In this document: piece after piece, positions 1 to 6,857 of the stretch | How the letters are laid out: each line of letters starts with the position of its first letter | Position numbering within the stretch: position 1 is the first letter of the stretch | Assembly: GCA_030425945.1 (NCBI GenBank) | Contig: JAUHZL010000148.1 | Location: 1-7,252 of the forward strand | DNA from: Alphaproteobacteria bacterium | Lineage (GTDB): Bacteria > Pseudomonadota > Alphaproteobacteria > Rhodobacterales > Rhodobacteraceae | Reading direction: 5' to 3' | Length of the DNA: 7,252 nucleotides | The notes under the pieces: model-generated | What the model was told of the DNA's origin: nothing | Database searches by the model: none | What the model saw: only the letters and a program-made list of their open reading frames with translations | Position numbers and translations under genes: made by a program

Positions 1-49
1 TGATCACACCGGTATCGTCCCCCGGGCGGGCGGGGGTGTCGGCCATCAT
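1..49 (-). CDS. N-terminus of a divergent gene, possibly ClpS adaptor (partial)
   Basis: An open frame on the minus strand begins at a tandem ATG-ATG (bases 49-44) and runs off the left edge of the window. It reads MMADTPARPGDDTGVI. A third in-frame ATG lies upstream at 73-71. The short acidic stretch ending in DDTGVI resembles the variable N-terminal tail of alphaproteobacterial ClpS, the N-degron adaptor of ClpAP, in which a 'DTGV' element precedes a basic TKTK-like stretch. That match comes from memory of the family and covers only 16 residues, so the product is an inference. No strong Shine-Dalgarno is visible in front of either start. The gene is divergent from the HAD hydrolase gene, and the two share an intergenic region of about 107 bp with an AT-rich island at 116-126. 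Confidence 0.42.
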   Translation of the reverse strand, partial: MMADTPARPGDDTGVI

Positions 50-92
50 GCTGTCCGGAATGCGGCGCGCCATGTATCCAGGGGTCCCGTGC

Positions 93-122
93 TTGCCGTG
101 CGACGTGTGGGGAGGATATAGT
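93..122 (+). promoter_or_regulatory. Putative sigma-70 promoter of the HAD hydrolase gene
   Basis: TTGCCG (93-98) is separated by 18 bp from TATAGT (117-122), which differs from the TATAAT consensus at one base. The expected transcription start is near base 129. That gives a leader of about 28 nt carrying AAGAGGA (141-147) in front of the TTG at 157. The -10 lies in the only AT-rich island of this intergenic region. The -35 is a partial match, so this is a prediction from spacing and sequence only. Confidence 0.45.
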
Positions 123-156
123 TTATGCCTGTCCGGTGAAAAGAGGATATTCCGAA

Positions 157-897
157 TTGAACCGACCTGCCGCACCGGCGAGGGTCCTGCGCCCGCGGCG
201 ACTGACCACGATCGGTTTCGACGCCGATGACACGCTCTGGCACAACGAACGCAGCTTCCAGGACACGCAGGCCCGGTTCCGCGCCCTGCTGGCCGACCAT
301 GCCGACCCGGACCACCTGAGCGAGCGCCTGCTGGCTGCCGAACGGCGCAATCTCGGGCGCTACGGCTTCGGGGTGAAGGGATTCGTCCTGTCGATGATCG
401 AAACCGCGCTGGAGGTGACCGAGAACCGGGTGCCCGGTCCGGTGATCGCCGAGCTGATCGCCGCCGGGCAGGACATGCTGGCCCATCCGACCGAGCTTCT
501 GCCGCATGTCCGGCCGACGCTCGACGCGCTGGCGGGCCGGTTCCGCCTGATCGTGATCACCAAGGGCGACCTGCTCGACCAGGAACGCAAGGTCGCGCAG
601 TCCGGCCTCGGCGAGATGTTCGACGCGGTCGAGATCGTCTCGGACAAGACGCCCGACGTCTATGCCCGCGTCTTCGCGCGGCATGGTGACGGGGCGGACC
701 GGGCGATGATGGTGGGCAATTCGCTGAAGTCGGATGTCCTGCCCGCGCTCGCGGCGGGGGCCGTCGCGGTGCATGTCCCGCACGACCTGACCTGGGCCTA
801 TGAACGGGCCGAGCCGCCGTCGACGGCCGACGATTTTCACGAACTGCCCGATCTCGCGCCGCTGCCGGAGCTGGTCGACGCCTATCTTCCGGCCTGA
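157..897 (+). CDS. HAD-superfamily hydrolase (phosphatase-like)
   Basis: This is a cytoplasmic HAD-superfamily phosphohydrolase of about 246 residues. With the start used here, motif I is DADDT (D22 nucleophile, D24 acid/base). Motif II is the threonine of VITKGD (about T135), motif III the lysine of SDKTPD (about K164), and motif IV VGNSLKSD with a terminal aspartate near 193. The helical stretch between motifs I and II fits a C1-type cap, as in the COG1011-like subfamily that acts on small phosphorylated metabolites. The substrate cannot be read from the sequence. The start is uncertain. TTG at 157 has AAGAGGA nine bases upstream and fits the predicted promoter. GTG at 136 would add seven residues (MKRGYSE) but has no well-spaced ribosome-binding site. 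All catalytic motifs lie downstream of both starts. The gene is followed by dacA after 113 bp. Confidence 0.9.
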   Translation: MNRPAAPARVLRPRRLTTIGFDADDTLWHNERSFQDTQARFRALLADHADPDHLSERLLAAERRNLGRYGFGVKGFVLSMIETALEVTENRVPGPVIAELIAAGQDMLAHPTELLPHVRPTLDALAGRFRLIVITKGDLLDQERKVAQSGLGEMFDAVEIVSDKTPDVYARVFARHGDGADRAMMVGNSLKSDVLPALAAGAVAVHVPHDLTWAYERAEPPSTADDFHELPDLAPLPELVDAYLPA

Positions 898-901
898 GGC
901 C

Positions 902-940
902 AAAAAAGCCGACGAGCGGCGTTCTCAGATCGGCGTCGGC
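902..940 (-). terminator. Hairpin with T-run, reading on the minus strand
   Basis: GCCGACG (908-914) and CGTCGGC (934-940) form a perfect 7-bp stem around a 19-nt loop. On the minus strand the stem is followed at once by six T residues (complement of AAAAAA, 902-907), the form of an intrinsic terminator. On the plus strand there is no T-run after the stem, so it does not look like a terminator for the HAD gene. No minus-strand gene is recognised immediately upstream of it, so it would act on antisense transcription. The long loop makes it a modest candidate. Confidence 0.4.
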
Positions 941-950
941 GTGCTAGGGT
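922..950 (+). promoter_or_regulatory. Possible promoter of the carboxypeptidase gene
   Basis: TTCTCA (922-927) and TAGGGT (945-950) are separated by exactly 17 bp. TAGGGT keeps only the T, A and final T of the -10 consensus, a weak form common in GC-rich alphaproteobacteria. The predicted start near 957 would give a leader of about 54 nt before the ATG at 1011. The -35 lies inside the loop of the 908-940 inverted repeat. The call is weak. Confidence 0.33.
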
Positions 951-1010
951 CGAGTCACAATACCGAGCCCGAAAACGGGCCGACCGAGGCAGAGCAGTGG
1001 ATCCGGCGAG

Positions 1011-2507
1011 ATGTCGAGACGAAAGACCGGGGCGGTCATCGCCCTTCTGGTGGCGTGCGTGGTGTGCCTGGTCAGCATGGTCCCGGGGGTGGCACGGGCC
1101 GCGCCTTCGGCCGCGCTGGTGATGGATGCCCGAACCGGGCAGATCCTCTACGAAAGCAACGCCCGCACCCGCCTGCACCCGGCGTCGCTGACCAAGATGA
1201 TGACGCTCTACATCGCCTTCGAGGCGGTTCAGCGCGGCGAGATCGACCTCGATACCCGCGTCCGGATTTCCCAGAAAGCCGCCAGCGAGCCGCCGACCCA
1301 TCTGGGGTTGCGTGCCGGACAGCGGGTCGAGTTCCGCCACCTGATCCGCGCCGCGGCCATCCGGTCGGCGAACGACGCGGCCACCGCCATCGGCGAGGCG
1401 CTCTCGGGGTCGGAAGAGGCCTTTGCCCGGCGCATGACCCGGACCGCGGCCGCGCTGGGAATGTCCCAGACCACGTTCCGCAACGCGCATGGCCTGACCG
1501 CCTCCGGGCACCTGTCCACGGCCTATGACATGACGATTCTCGGGCGCCACCTGATCTACGACTTCCCGCAGTATTACAACATCTTCGGCCGGACCGAGAC
1601 CGTCGCCGACGGGCGCACGATCCGCAGCACGAACCGGGCGTTCCTGAACACCTACAACGGGGCCGACGGCATCAAGACTGGCTTCACCAATGCCGCCGGA
1701 TGGAACCTCGTCGGATCGGCCGAGCGAAACGGCGTCCGGATCATCGCGACGGTCTTCGGCGGCGGATCGGCCGCCAGCCGCAACCGGCGGGTGATGGAAC
1801 TGCTGGACCTCGGCTTCGACAAGGCCCCGTCGCGGGTGACCGTCCGTCCGCCCTCGCCGCCCAGCTATGCCGCCCCGCGCGGCCCGCTCGCCCCGACCCG
1901 CAGTCTGCGGCCCGAGGCCCGGCCCTCGCGCACGCCCGACCCGGCCCTGATCGCCGCGCTCGAGGAGGGCGTCGCCGCCGCCGTCGCCGCCGCGCAGGAG
2001 GCCGAGCTTGCCATGATCGCGCCCGCGATGGCCGAACCGCCCCCGGAGCGCCCGGACCAGTTGATCCCGGAGGCCGCGACGCGCGCCCCGGATCCGGACC
2101 TCGTCGAGGTGCCGGTCCCCGAGACGCCGGAGGCCCCGCCGATGGAGTTTGCCTCGGCGACCGAACTGGCGCCGCCCGTCCCGACAACCGCACCGATGGC
2201 GCGCAGCGACGGTCTGCGGGCCGTGCTGCGGGACCTGCCCCAGTACGTCGAGCGGCCGGTCGAGACCGGCGCGGCCGATTGGAGCATCCGGATCGGCAAG
2301 TTCGGCACGGAAGATGCCGCGCACCGGGCCCTCGTCCGGGTCGCGCTGCGCGAATCGGTCCTGCTCAGGGCCGCGGCACGGGATGTCCGGCTGCGGGGCG
2401 GGTCCTTCGACGCCCGCTTCTCCGGGCTGAGCGCCACCCGGGCGGAAGCCGTTTGCGACCGTCTGAAGGCACAGCGGATGGACTGCGAGGCCGTTGCGCC
2501 GGGCTGA
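1011..2507 (+). CDS. dacA: D-alanyl-D-alanine carboxypeptidase with C-terminal SPOR-like domain
   Basis: This 498-residue exported penicillin-binding protein belongs to peptidase family S11. The family removes the terminal D-Ala from peptidoglycan pentapeptides in the periplasm and so limits cross-linking. Residues 1-30 form a signal peptide: basic MSRRK, a hydrophobic core, and an ARA cleavage site before AP. The three active-site motifs are present: SLTK (S59 nucleophile, K62), SAN (119-121) and KTG (222-224). After the catalytic domain (about 31-275) comes a Pro/Ala/Glu-rich linker of roughly 140 residues. A C-terminal segment (about 422-495, starting ADWSIRIGKFGTEDAAHRAL) resembles a SPOR peptidoglycan-binding repeat; this is the less certain part. 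Classical DacA/DacC proteins are about 400 residues, so the extra length is the linker and C-terminal domain. The ATG at 1011 is chosen because it directly precedes the signal peptide; its ribosome-binding site is weak. The symbol names the family (dacA/dacC/dacF-like). Confidence 0.92.
   Translation: MSRRKTGAVIALLVACVVCLVSMVPGVARAAPSAALVMDARTGQILYESNARTRLHPASLTKMMTLYIAFEAVQRGEIDLDTRVRISQKAASEPPTHLGLRAGQRVEFRHLIRAAAIRSANDAATAIGEALSGSEEAFARRMTRTAAALGMSQTTFRNAHGLTASGHLSTAYDMTILGRHLIYDFPQYYNIFGRTETVADGRTIRSTNRAFLNTYNGADGIKTGFTNAAGWNLVGSAERNGVRIIATVFGGGSAASRNRRVMELLDLGFDKAPSRVTVRPPSPPSYAAPRGPLAPTRSLRPEARPSRTPDPALIAALEEGVAAAVAAAQEAELAMIAPAMAEPPPERPDQLIPEAATRAPDPDLVEVPVPETPEAPPMEFASATELAPPVPTTAPMARSDGLRAVLRDLPQYVERPVETGAADWSIRIGKFGTEDAAHRALVRVALRESVLLRAAARDVRLRGGSFDARFSGLSATRAEAVCDRLKAQRMDCEAVAPG
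1971..1994 (+). repeat. 12-bp tandem duplication in the dacA linker
   Basis: Two adjacent 12-bp units, GTCGCCGCCGCC (1971-1982) and GTCGCCGCCGCG (1983-1994), differ only at the last base. They encode VAAA-VAAA at residues 321-328 of the carboxypeptidase, in its low-complexity linker between the catalytic and SPOR-like regions. The repeat is in frame and is probably slippage-prone, so linker length may vary between strains. Confidence 0.7.
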
Positions 2508-2514
2508 ACCGGCG
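2497..2514. terminator. Small GC hairpin between the convergent dacA and ccoS ends
   Basis: CGCCGG (2497-2502) and CCGGCG (2509-2514) form a perfect 6-bp stem with a 6-nt loop. The hairpin spans the dacA stop codon and sits 8 bp from the ccoS stop. No T-run follows on either strand, so it is at most a weak or Rho-assisted stop for the two converging transcripts. It is noted because it is the only structure visible in this 14-bp gap. Confidence 0.25.
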
Positions 2515-2521
2515 GCAGATC

Positions 2522-2680
2522 TCAGGTCTTGGGGTGGTCGTCGTAGTCGCCGGTCAGGATGCGGTTCGCATCGCCCTCCGGGTCATCGTACTGCCGCGTC
2601 CGCAAGGTCCAGAAGAACGCCCCGAGCCCCAGTCCCCCGAGGCCCAGGGAAATCGGGATCAGGTAGGAGAGCATCTCCAT
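2522..2680 (-). CDS. ccoS: cbb3-type cytochrome oxidase assembly protein CcoS (RdxS)
   Basis: This 52-residue membrane protein starts MEMLSYLIPISLGLGGLGLG, one hydrophobic helix (about 4-25). It is followed by the CcoS signature FFWTLRTRQYDDPEGDANRI, in which a QYDD-x-x-G-x-A element follows a short basic stretch. The length matches the family (about 50-60 residues). CcoS is an inner-membrane protein; in Rhodobacter capsulatus its loss leaves cbb3 oxidase without its heme b and CuB centres. The ATG at 2680 is 7 bp after the ccoI stop. The GAGG of its likely ribosome-binding site lies within the last ccoI codons (GTTGAGGTAA), implying coupled translation. It is the last gene of the ccoGHIS operon and ends 14 bp from the convergent dacA stop. 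Confidence 0.95.
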   Translation of the reverse strand: MEMLSYLIPISLGLGGLGLGAFFWTLRTRQYDDPEGDANRILTGDYDDHPKT

Positions 2681-2687
2681 GACGGGG

Positions 2688-4865
2688 TTACCTCAACCGG
2701 ATCGAATTGAGCCCGACCGTAATCGACGACAGGGACATGGCCAATGCGGCCACCAGCGGTGAGCAGAAACCGGCCACCGCGATCGGAACCGCCAGCAGGT
2801 TGTAGACACTGGAGATCGCGAAGTTCTCGCGGATCCGCCGCACCGCCCGCCGCGACGTGACGACGGCGTCGGGCAGCGCCGACAGGTCCTTCCCGGTCAG
2901 CACGATGTCGGAGGCGACCCGCGCCGCGTCGAGGGCCGAAGCCGGTGCGATCGAGACATGCGCGGCGCTGAGGGCGGCGGTGTCGTTCAGGCCGTCGCCC
3001 ACCATCAGAACGCGGTGACCGGCCTCGGCCAGCGCCTGCACCCGTTCGGCCTTGGTCGCGGGCAGGCAGTTGGCCTGCCACTCCACGATGCCCAGGCTCC
3101 CGGCCACGGCGGCCACGGCTGGGTCGGTATCGCCGGACAGCAGCAGCACGTCGAGGCCCCGTGCCCGCAGGCCCGCGACCGCCTCGACCGCGCCGGGGCG
3201 CAGGGCGTCGGTGAAGGTGAACGCGACAGGCGCGGCTGTGCCGATCCGAAGCCAGGTGGCGGTTTCGGCGCCGGCCTCGGCCCCCAGCCATGCCGCGCGG
3301 CCCAGACGCACCTCGGTCCCGTTCCAGCGCGCGGCGACGCCGTAGCCGGGCACTTCGGACAGGCCGTCGAGGCGTGCCGGACGGTGCCCCCCGGCCCGGG
3401 CGGCGCGCACGAGCGCCTGCGCCAGCGGATGTGCCGAGCCTTCGGCCAGCGCCAGCGCCACGGCGATCTCTTCACGGCCGTGCGCCTCCAGCCCGGTGGG
3501 CACCGGCGCCCCCATCGTCAGGGTCCCGGTCTTGTCGAAGACCACGGTGTCCACCTCGGCCAGGCGCTCCAGCGCGGTCGGGTCCTTGATCAGGAAGCCC
3601 TTGCGGAACAGCCGCCCGGAAGCCGCGGTCACGACGGCGGGCACGGCAAGGCCCAGCGCGCAGGGGCAGGTGATGATCAGGACCGCCGCCGCGATGTTCA
3701 GCGCGAGGCGCGCGTCCCCGGTCCAGAGGTACCAGCCGACACCGGCGAGGAACGACAGGATATGCACGCCCGGCGCATAGAGACCCGCCGCCCGGTCGGC
3801 CAGCGAGGTGTAGCGGTTGCGCGCGGTCTCGGCCATCGCCACCAGGTCGGCGACGCGGTGCAGGCTGGTGTCGCGGCCCGCGGCGGTGACCCGGACGATC
3901 AGCATGCCGGTCAGGTTCAGCTCGCCCGCGTGCACCGTGCCACCGGTGGCGGCAAGAACCGGCAGCGTCTCGCCGGTCAGGATCGAGCGGTCGATCTCCG
4001 AGCTGCCGGTTTCGACCACGCCATCGACGGGCATCCGGGCACCGGGCAGGACCCGGATCAGGTCCCCGGCGCGCAGGTCCGCGACCGACACGACCTCGTC
4101 GCCCGAGGCCGCGAGGCGTTGCGCGCGCGGCACCTCCAGCGCCGTCAGTTCCTGCGCCGCCGACCGGGCGACCGCCCGCGTGCGCATGTCGAGGTAGCGT
4201 CCCGCCAGCAGGAAGAAGGTCAGCGAGACCGCCGCGTCGAAATAGGCGTGCTCGCCCGACATCGCGGTTTCGTAGAGGGACATGCCCGCGGTCAGAAGCA
4301 AGGCCAGCGTGATCGGCACGTCCATGTTGAGCCGCCCGACCCGCAGCGCCCCGAAGGCACTGACGAAGAAGGGCCGCCCCGAGAACGCGATGATCGGCAG
4401 GGCAATCATCGCCGAAATCCAGTGGAACATGTCGCGCGTTGCGTCTTCCGCGCCCGACCAGACCGCGACCGACAGCAGCATGACGTTCATCATGCCGAAG
4501 AACGCGACCCCCATCCGCATCAGCAGGTCGCGGGCCGCGCGCGAGGCCCCGGCCTCGGTCAGTTGTCCGGGGTCGAGTTCGTAGGCCTCGTAGCCGATCC
4601 CGTTCAGCCGCGAGATCAGCCCCTCCGTGGTGACGGTCCCGTCGGCATCGACGGTCGCCCGCTTGAGCGTCAGGTTGACCCGCGCCGACCGGACACCCGG
4701 CGTGGCCGTCAGCGTCCGTTCCACCGCCGAGATGCAGGCGGCGCAATGGATCGTCGGCAGCGAGATCAGGTGCTCGCCCGCCGAGGCCCCGGCCGCCCGG
4801 CTGGCGAGCTCCTCGGCCGCGGGGGCGGCCACGCAGGCCGGACAGGCAGAGACGCTGGCGGACAT
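2688..4865 (-). CDS. ccoI: Copper-transporting P1B-type ATPase CcoI (RdxI)
   Basis: This 725-residue inner-membrane copper ATPase exports Cu(I) across the membrane for insertion into the CuB site of cbb3 oxidase (CopA2/FixI class). Order of domains: an N-terminal CPAC motif (8-11); a heavy-metal-associated domain with HCAAC (40-44) to about residue 95; membrane helices near 116-136, 148-166, 183-200 and 207-226; an actuator domain with TGE (298-300); helices near 366-412 with the transport motif CPC (400-402); the phosphorylation site DKTGT (D444); the nucleotide-binding SAHP motif (477-480); GDGLND (623-628); and two last helices with YN (688-689) and MSLSS (710-714), the copper-specificity residues of P1B-1 pumps. 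All catalytic residues are present. The ATG at 4865 lies 9 bp after the ccoH stop with no clear Shine-Dalgarno, so translation is probably coupled to ccoH. The CPAC motif at residues 8-11 supports this start. Confidence 0.97.
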   Translation of the reverse strand: MSASVSACPACVAAPAAEELASRAAGASAGEHLISLPTIHCAACISAVERTLTATPGVRSARVNLTLKRATVDADGTVTTEGLISRLNGIGYEAYELDPGQLTEAGASRAARDLLMRMGVAFFGMMNVMLLSVAVWSGAEDATRDMFHWISAMIALPIIAFSGRPFFVSAFGALRVGRLNMDVPITLALLLTAGMSLYETAMSGEHAYFDAAVSLTFFLLAGRYLDMRTRAVARSAAQELTALEVPRAQRLAASGDEVVSVADLRAGDLIRVLPGARMPVDGVVETGSSEIDRSILTGETLPVLAATGGTVHAGELNLTGMLIVRVTAAGRDTSLHRVADLVAMAETARNRYTSLADRAAGLYAPGVHILSFLAGVGWYLWTGDARLALNIAAAVLIITCPCALGLAVPAVVTAASGRLFRKGFLIKDPTALERLAEVDTVVFDKTGTLTMGAPVPTGLEAHGREEIAVALALAEGSAHPLAQALVRAARAGGHRPARLDGLSEVPGYGVAARWNGTEVRLGRAAWLGAEAGAETATWLRIGTAAPVAFTFTDALRPGAVEAVAGLRARGLDVLLLSGDTDPAVAAVAGSLGIVEWQANCLPATKAERVQALAEAGHRVLMVGDGLNDTAALSAAHVSIAPASALDAARVASDIVLTGKDLSALPDAVVTSRRAVRRIRENFAISSVYNLLAVPIAVAGFCSPLVAALAMSLSSITVGLNSIRLR

Positions 4866-4874
4866 GGCGTTTGA

Positions 4875-5360
4875 TCAGCCGTTCACGTGGATCACGATGC
4901 GCTGCTGGAACAGCGTGCCGTCGGCGGCATGGGCCACCATCCGCAAGTTCCAGTTGCCGGGGTTCAGGTGGACCGGCGCGACAAAGGCACCTCCCTCCCA
5001 GCGCCAGTCCGGCGTCTGGTCCTCGCGCACGTGCGTGGCCCGGCCCAGCGTCGTCTCCTTCAGGTCCGGACGGACGGCGTTGCCGTAGCGGTCGCGGATC
5101 GTGAGGATCAGCTGGTCATTACGCACCGTCGCGCGGACATCCCAGCCGAGCGCCTCCTGCGCGGCGCGGTTGCGGTCGAACTCCTGGCTGGCGACGTAGC
5201 TGTTCTTGGTCTCAAGCCCCGGGAAGGTCTCGATCGCGCTGAAGGCCAGCGTCAGGTTGGCGGTCAGGATCACCCCGAAGGCCCCCACCGCAATCAACAG
5301 GACCTTGAAGCCGGTCAGCTTGCCCTTGGTGCTTTCGCGGGGGGTGTCGTTCGCGCTCAT
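4875..5360 (-). CDS. ccoH: cbb3 oxidase assembly protein CcoH (FixH/RdxH)
   Basis: This 161-residue FixH-family protein has one N-terminal membrane helix (about 17-42), followed by the family signature GLETKNSYVASQEF (48-61) and a periplasmic beta-rich domain (about 74-160) containing DWRWEGG and HLNPGNWNLRM. CcoH is required for stable assembly of the CcoNOQP complex and has been reported to interact with CcoN in Rhodobacter capsulatus. The ATG at 5360 begins 3 bp after the ccoG stop, and GGGAGAGGAC at the end of ccoG provides a strong Shine-Dalgarno, so the two genes are tightly coupled. The length is typical of the family. Confidence 0.95.
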   Translation of the reverse strand: MSANDTPRESTKGKLTGFKVLLIAVGAFGVILTANLTLAFSAIETFPGLETKNSYVASQEFDRNRAAQEALGWDVRATVRNDQLILTIRDRYGNAVRPDLKETTLGRATHVREDQTPDWRWEGGAFVAPVHLNPGNWNLRMVAHAADGTLFQQRIVIHVNG

Positions 5361-5363
5361 GTC

Positions 5364-6794
5364 TCAGTCCTCTCCCTTGCCGTGGAATACGGTGTCCTTC
5401 CAGGCGCGCTCGGTGCCGCCGATCGCTTCGACCCAGAACCGGAAATCGACGCGCTCGGCCTCGGCCGCCTCGGACCCGGGACGGGCCGAGACGTAGACGC
5501 GCTGCAGATAGGTCTCGTCGGCGGGCACGTTGACGACCAGCTGATCGGTGCCTTCGAGCGAGATGCGGAGAATCTCGTCCGAGGTCAGCGAAATGTGGAA
5601 GTCCTGGTCGCCGCCGGTCTTGTTGCGGATGCGCAGGTCATAGGTGTTGCGGATCGTGCCGTCCGACAGCGTGACGAACTGCGGATTGCGGATCGGGGAC
5701 ACGGTGATGTCGATCTCGGAGCGCAGGAACAGCGCCACGACCAGCCCGATTCCCACCCCGGCCCAGAGCGTGGTGTAGACCAGCGTCCGGATCCGGAAAA
5801 TGTGCGACCAGACGCTCTTGGGCGGCTGGCCCGCGCGCTCGCGGCCTTCGTCCGACAGCGCCATGTAGCCGACGAGGCCCCGCGGCTTGCCGATCTTGTC
5901 CATCATCTCGTCGCAGGCATCGATGCAGAGGCCGCAGGTGATGCACTCCAGCTGCTGGCCGTTCCGGATGTCGATGCCCATCGGGCAGACGTTGGCGCAG
6001 GCCATGCAGTCGATGCAGTCGCCCAGCGCCTCGGCGCCGTCGGCCTTGCGGTGCTTGCCGCGCGGCTCGCCGCGCCACTCGCGGTAGCCGATGGTGATGG
6101 TGTCCTCGTCCATCATCGCGGCCTGGATGCGCGGCCACGGGCACATGTAGACGCAGACCTGTTCGCGCATGAAGCCGCCGAAGACGAAGGTGGTCATCGT
6201 CAGCACGAAGATGGTCGTGTAGGCGACCGGGTGCGCGTTGAAGGTGACGAGGTCGCGGGCCAGCGTCGGCGCATCGGTGAAGTAGAAGACCCAGGCACCG
6301 CCGGTCGCCACGGCGATCAGCAGCCAGGTCGTCCACTTGGTCAGCCGCAGGCGGGCCTTCTTCAGCGACCACGGCGCACGGTGCAGGCGCAGACGGTTGT
6401 TGCGGTCGCCCTCGATCCAGCGCTCGACGAGAATGAAGAGGTCGGTCCAGACGGTCTGCGGGCAGGCATAGCCGCACCAGACCCGTCCGAGGGCCGAGGT
6501 GAACAGGAACAGGCCGAGACCCGCCATGATCAGCAGGCCCGCGACGAAGTAGAACTCGTGCGGCCAGATCTCGATCATGAAGAAGAAGAAGCGGCGGTTG
6601 CCGAGGTCGAGCAGCACGGCCTGGTCCGGCAGGCTGGGCCCCCGGTCCCAGCGGATCCACGGCGTCAGGTAGTAGATGCCGAGCGTCAGCGCCATCAGCC
6701 ACCACTTCAGGGTGCGGAAGTTGCCCGAGACGCGGCGGGGGAAGATCGGCTCGCGGGCGGCGTAGAGTCGTTCGGGCTGGTCGGAACTGGACAC
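5364..6794 (-). CDS. ccoG: cbb3 oxidase accessory protein CcoG (RdxB/FixG), Fe-S cupric reductase
   Basis: This 476-residue membrane polyferredoxin has about five membrane helices (near 29-46, 80-102, 155-173, 188-208 and 337-357). Two CxxCxxCxxxC clusters for [4Fe-4S] centres are visible: C260-C263-C266-C270 followed by P, and C284-C287-C290-C294. Two further Cys pairs, WCGYACP (C107, C111) and CVYMCPW (C214, C218), lie at membrane boundaries. Residues from about 360 form the Ig-like C-terminal domain of the FixG family. CcoG has been described as reducing Cu(II) to Cu(I) for the cbb3 assembly pathway. The start is a GTG at 6794, with GAAGGGA seven bases upstream; no better ATG precedes the conserved LYAAREPIFPRRVSG segment. 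It is the first gene of the operon, with the FNR box 63 bp upstream. Confidence 0.96.
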   Translation of the reverse strand: MSSSDQPERLYAAREPIFPRRVSGNFRTLKWWLMALTLGIYYLTPWIRWDRGPSLPDQAVLLDLGNRRFFFFMIEIWPHEFYFVAGLLIMAGLGLFLFTSALGRVWCGYACPQTVWTDLFILVERWIEGDRNNRLRLHRAPWSLKKARLRLTKWTTWLLIAVATGGAWVFYFTDAPTLARDLVTFNAHPVAYTTIFVLTMTTFVFGGFMREQVCVYMCPWPRIQAAMMDEDTITIGYREWRGEPRGKHRKADGAEALGDCIDCMACANVCPMGIDIRNGQQLECITCGLCIDACDEMMDKIGKPRGLVGYMALSDEGRERAGQPPKSVWSHIFRIRTLVYTTLWAGVGIGLVVALFLRSEIDITVSPIRNPQFVTLSDGTIRNTYDLRIRNKTGGDQDFHISLTSDEILRISLEGTDQLVVNVPADETYLQRVYVSARPGSEAAEAERVDFRFWVEAIGGTERAWKDTVFHGKGED

Positions 6795-6857
6795 GGGAGG
6801 GTCCCTTCGGTCTTGAAAGATTTATCGCCTACTTGGGTTTTCCGGGCGCGGCGTGCC

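Noticed and set aside
46..903. A 285-codon minus-strand frame opposite the HAD gene
   Set aside because: Compositionally a shadow frame. The plus strand has all four HAD motifs and a plausible promoter.
882..2324. A 480-codon minus-strand frame opposite dacA
   Set aside because: Low-complexity R/G-rich translation without motifs, antisense to a carboxypeptidase with signal peptide and all active-site motifs intact.
1700..2710. A 336-codon plus-strand frame overlapping the end of dacA and all of ccoS
   Set aside because: Arg/Gly/Pro-rich with no motif; explained by dacA on the same strand and ccoS on the other.
2958..4874. A 638-codon open frame on the plus strand opposite ccoI
   Set aside because: Its translation is rich in R, G, P, Q and H with no recognisable domain, and it lies wholly antisense to a gene with complete P-type ATPase motifs. 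Long open shadow frames are expected in GC-rich DNA.
5638..6705. A 355-codon minus-strand frame overlapping ccoG in another register
   Set aside because: Same strand but shifted frame, with R/H/D/P-rich sequence. The ccoG frame carries both Fe-S clusters and the membrane helices.
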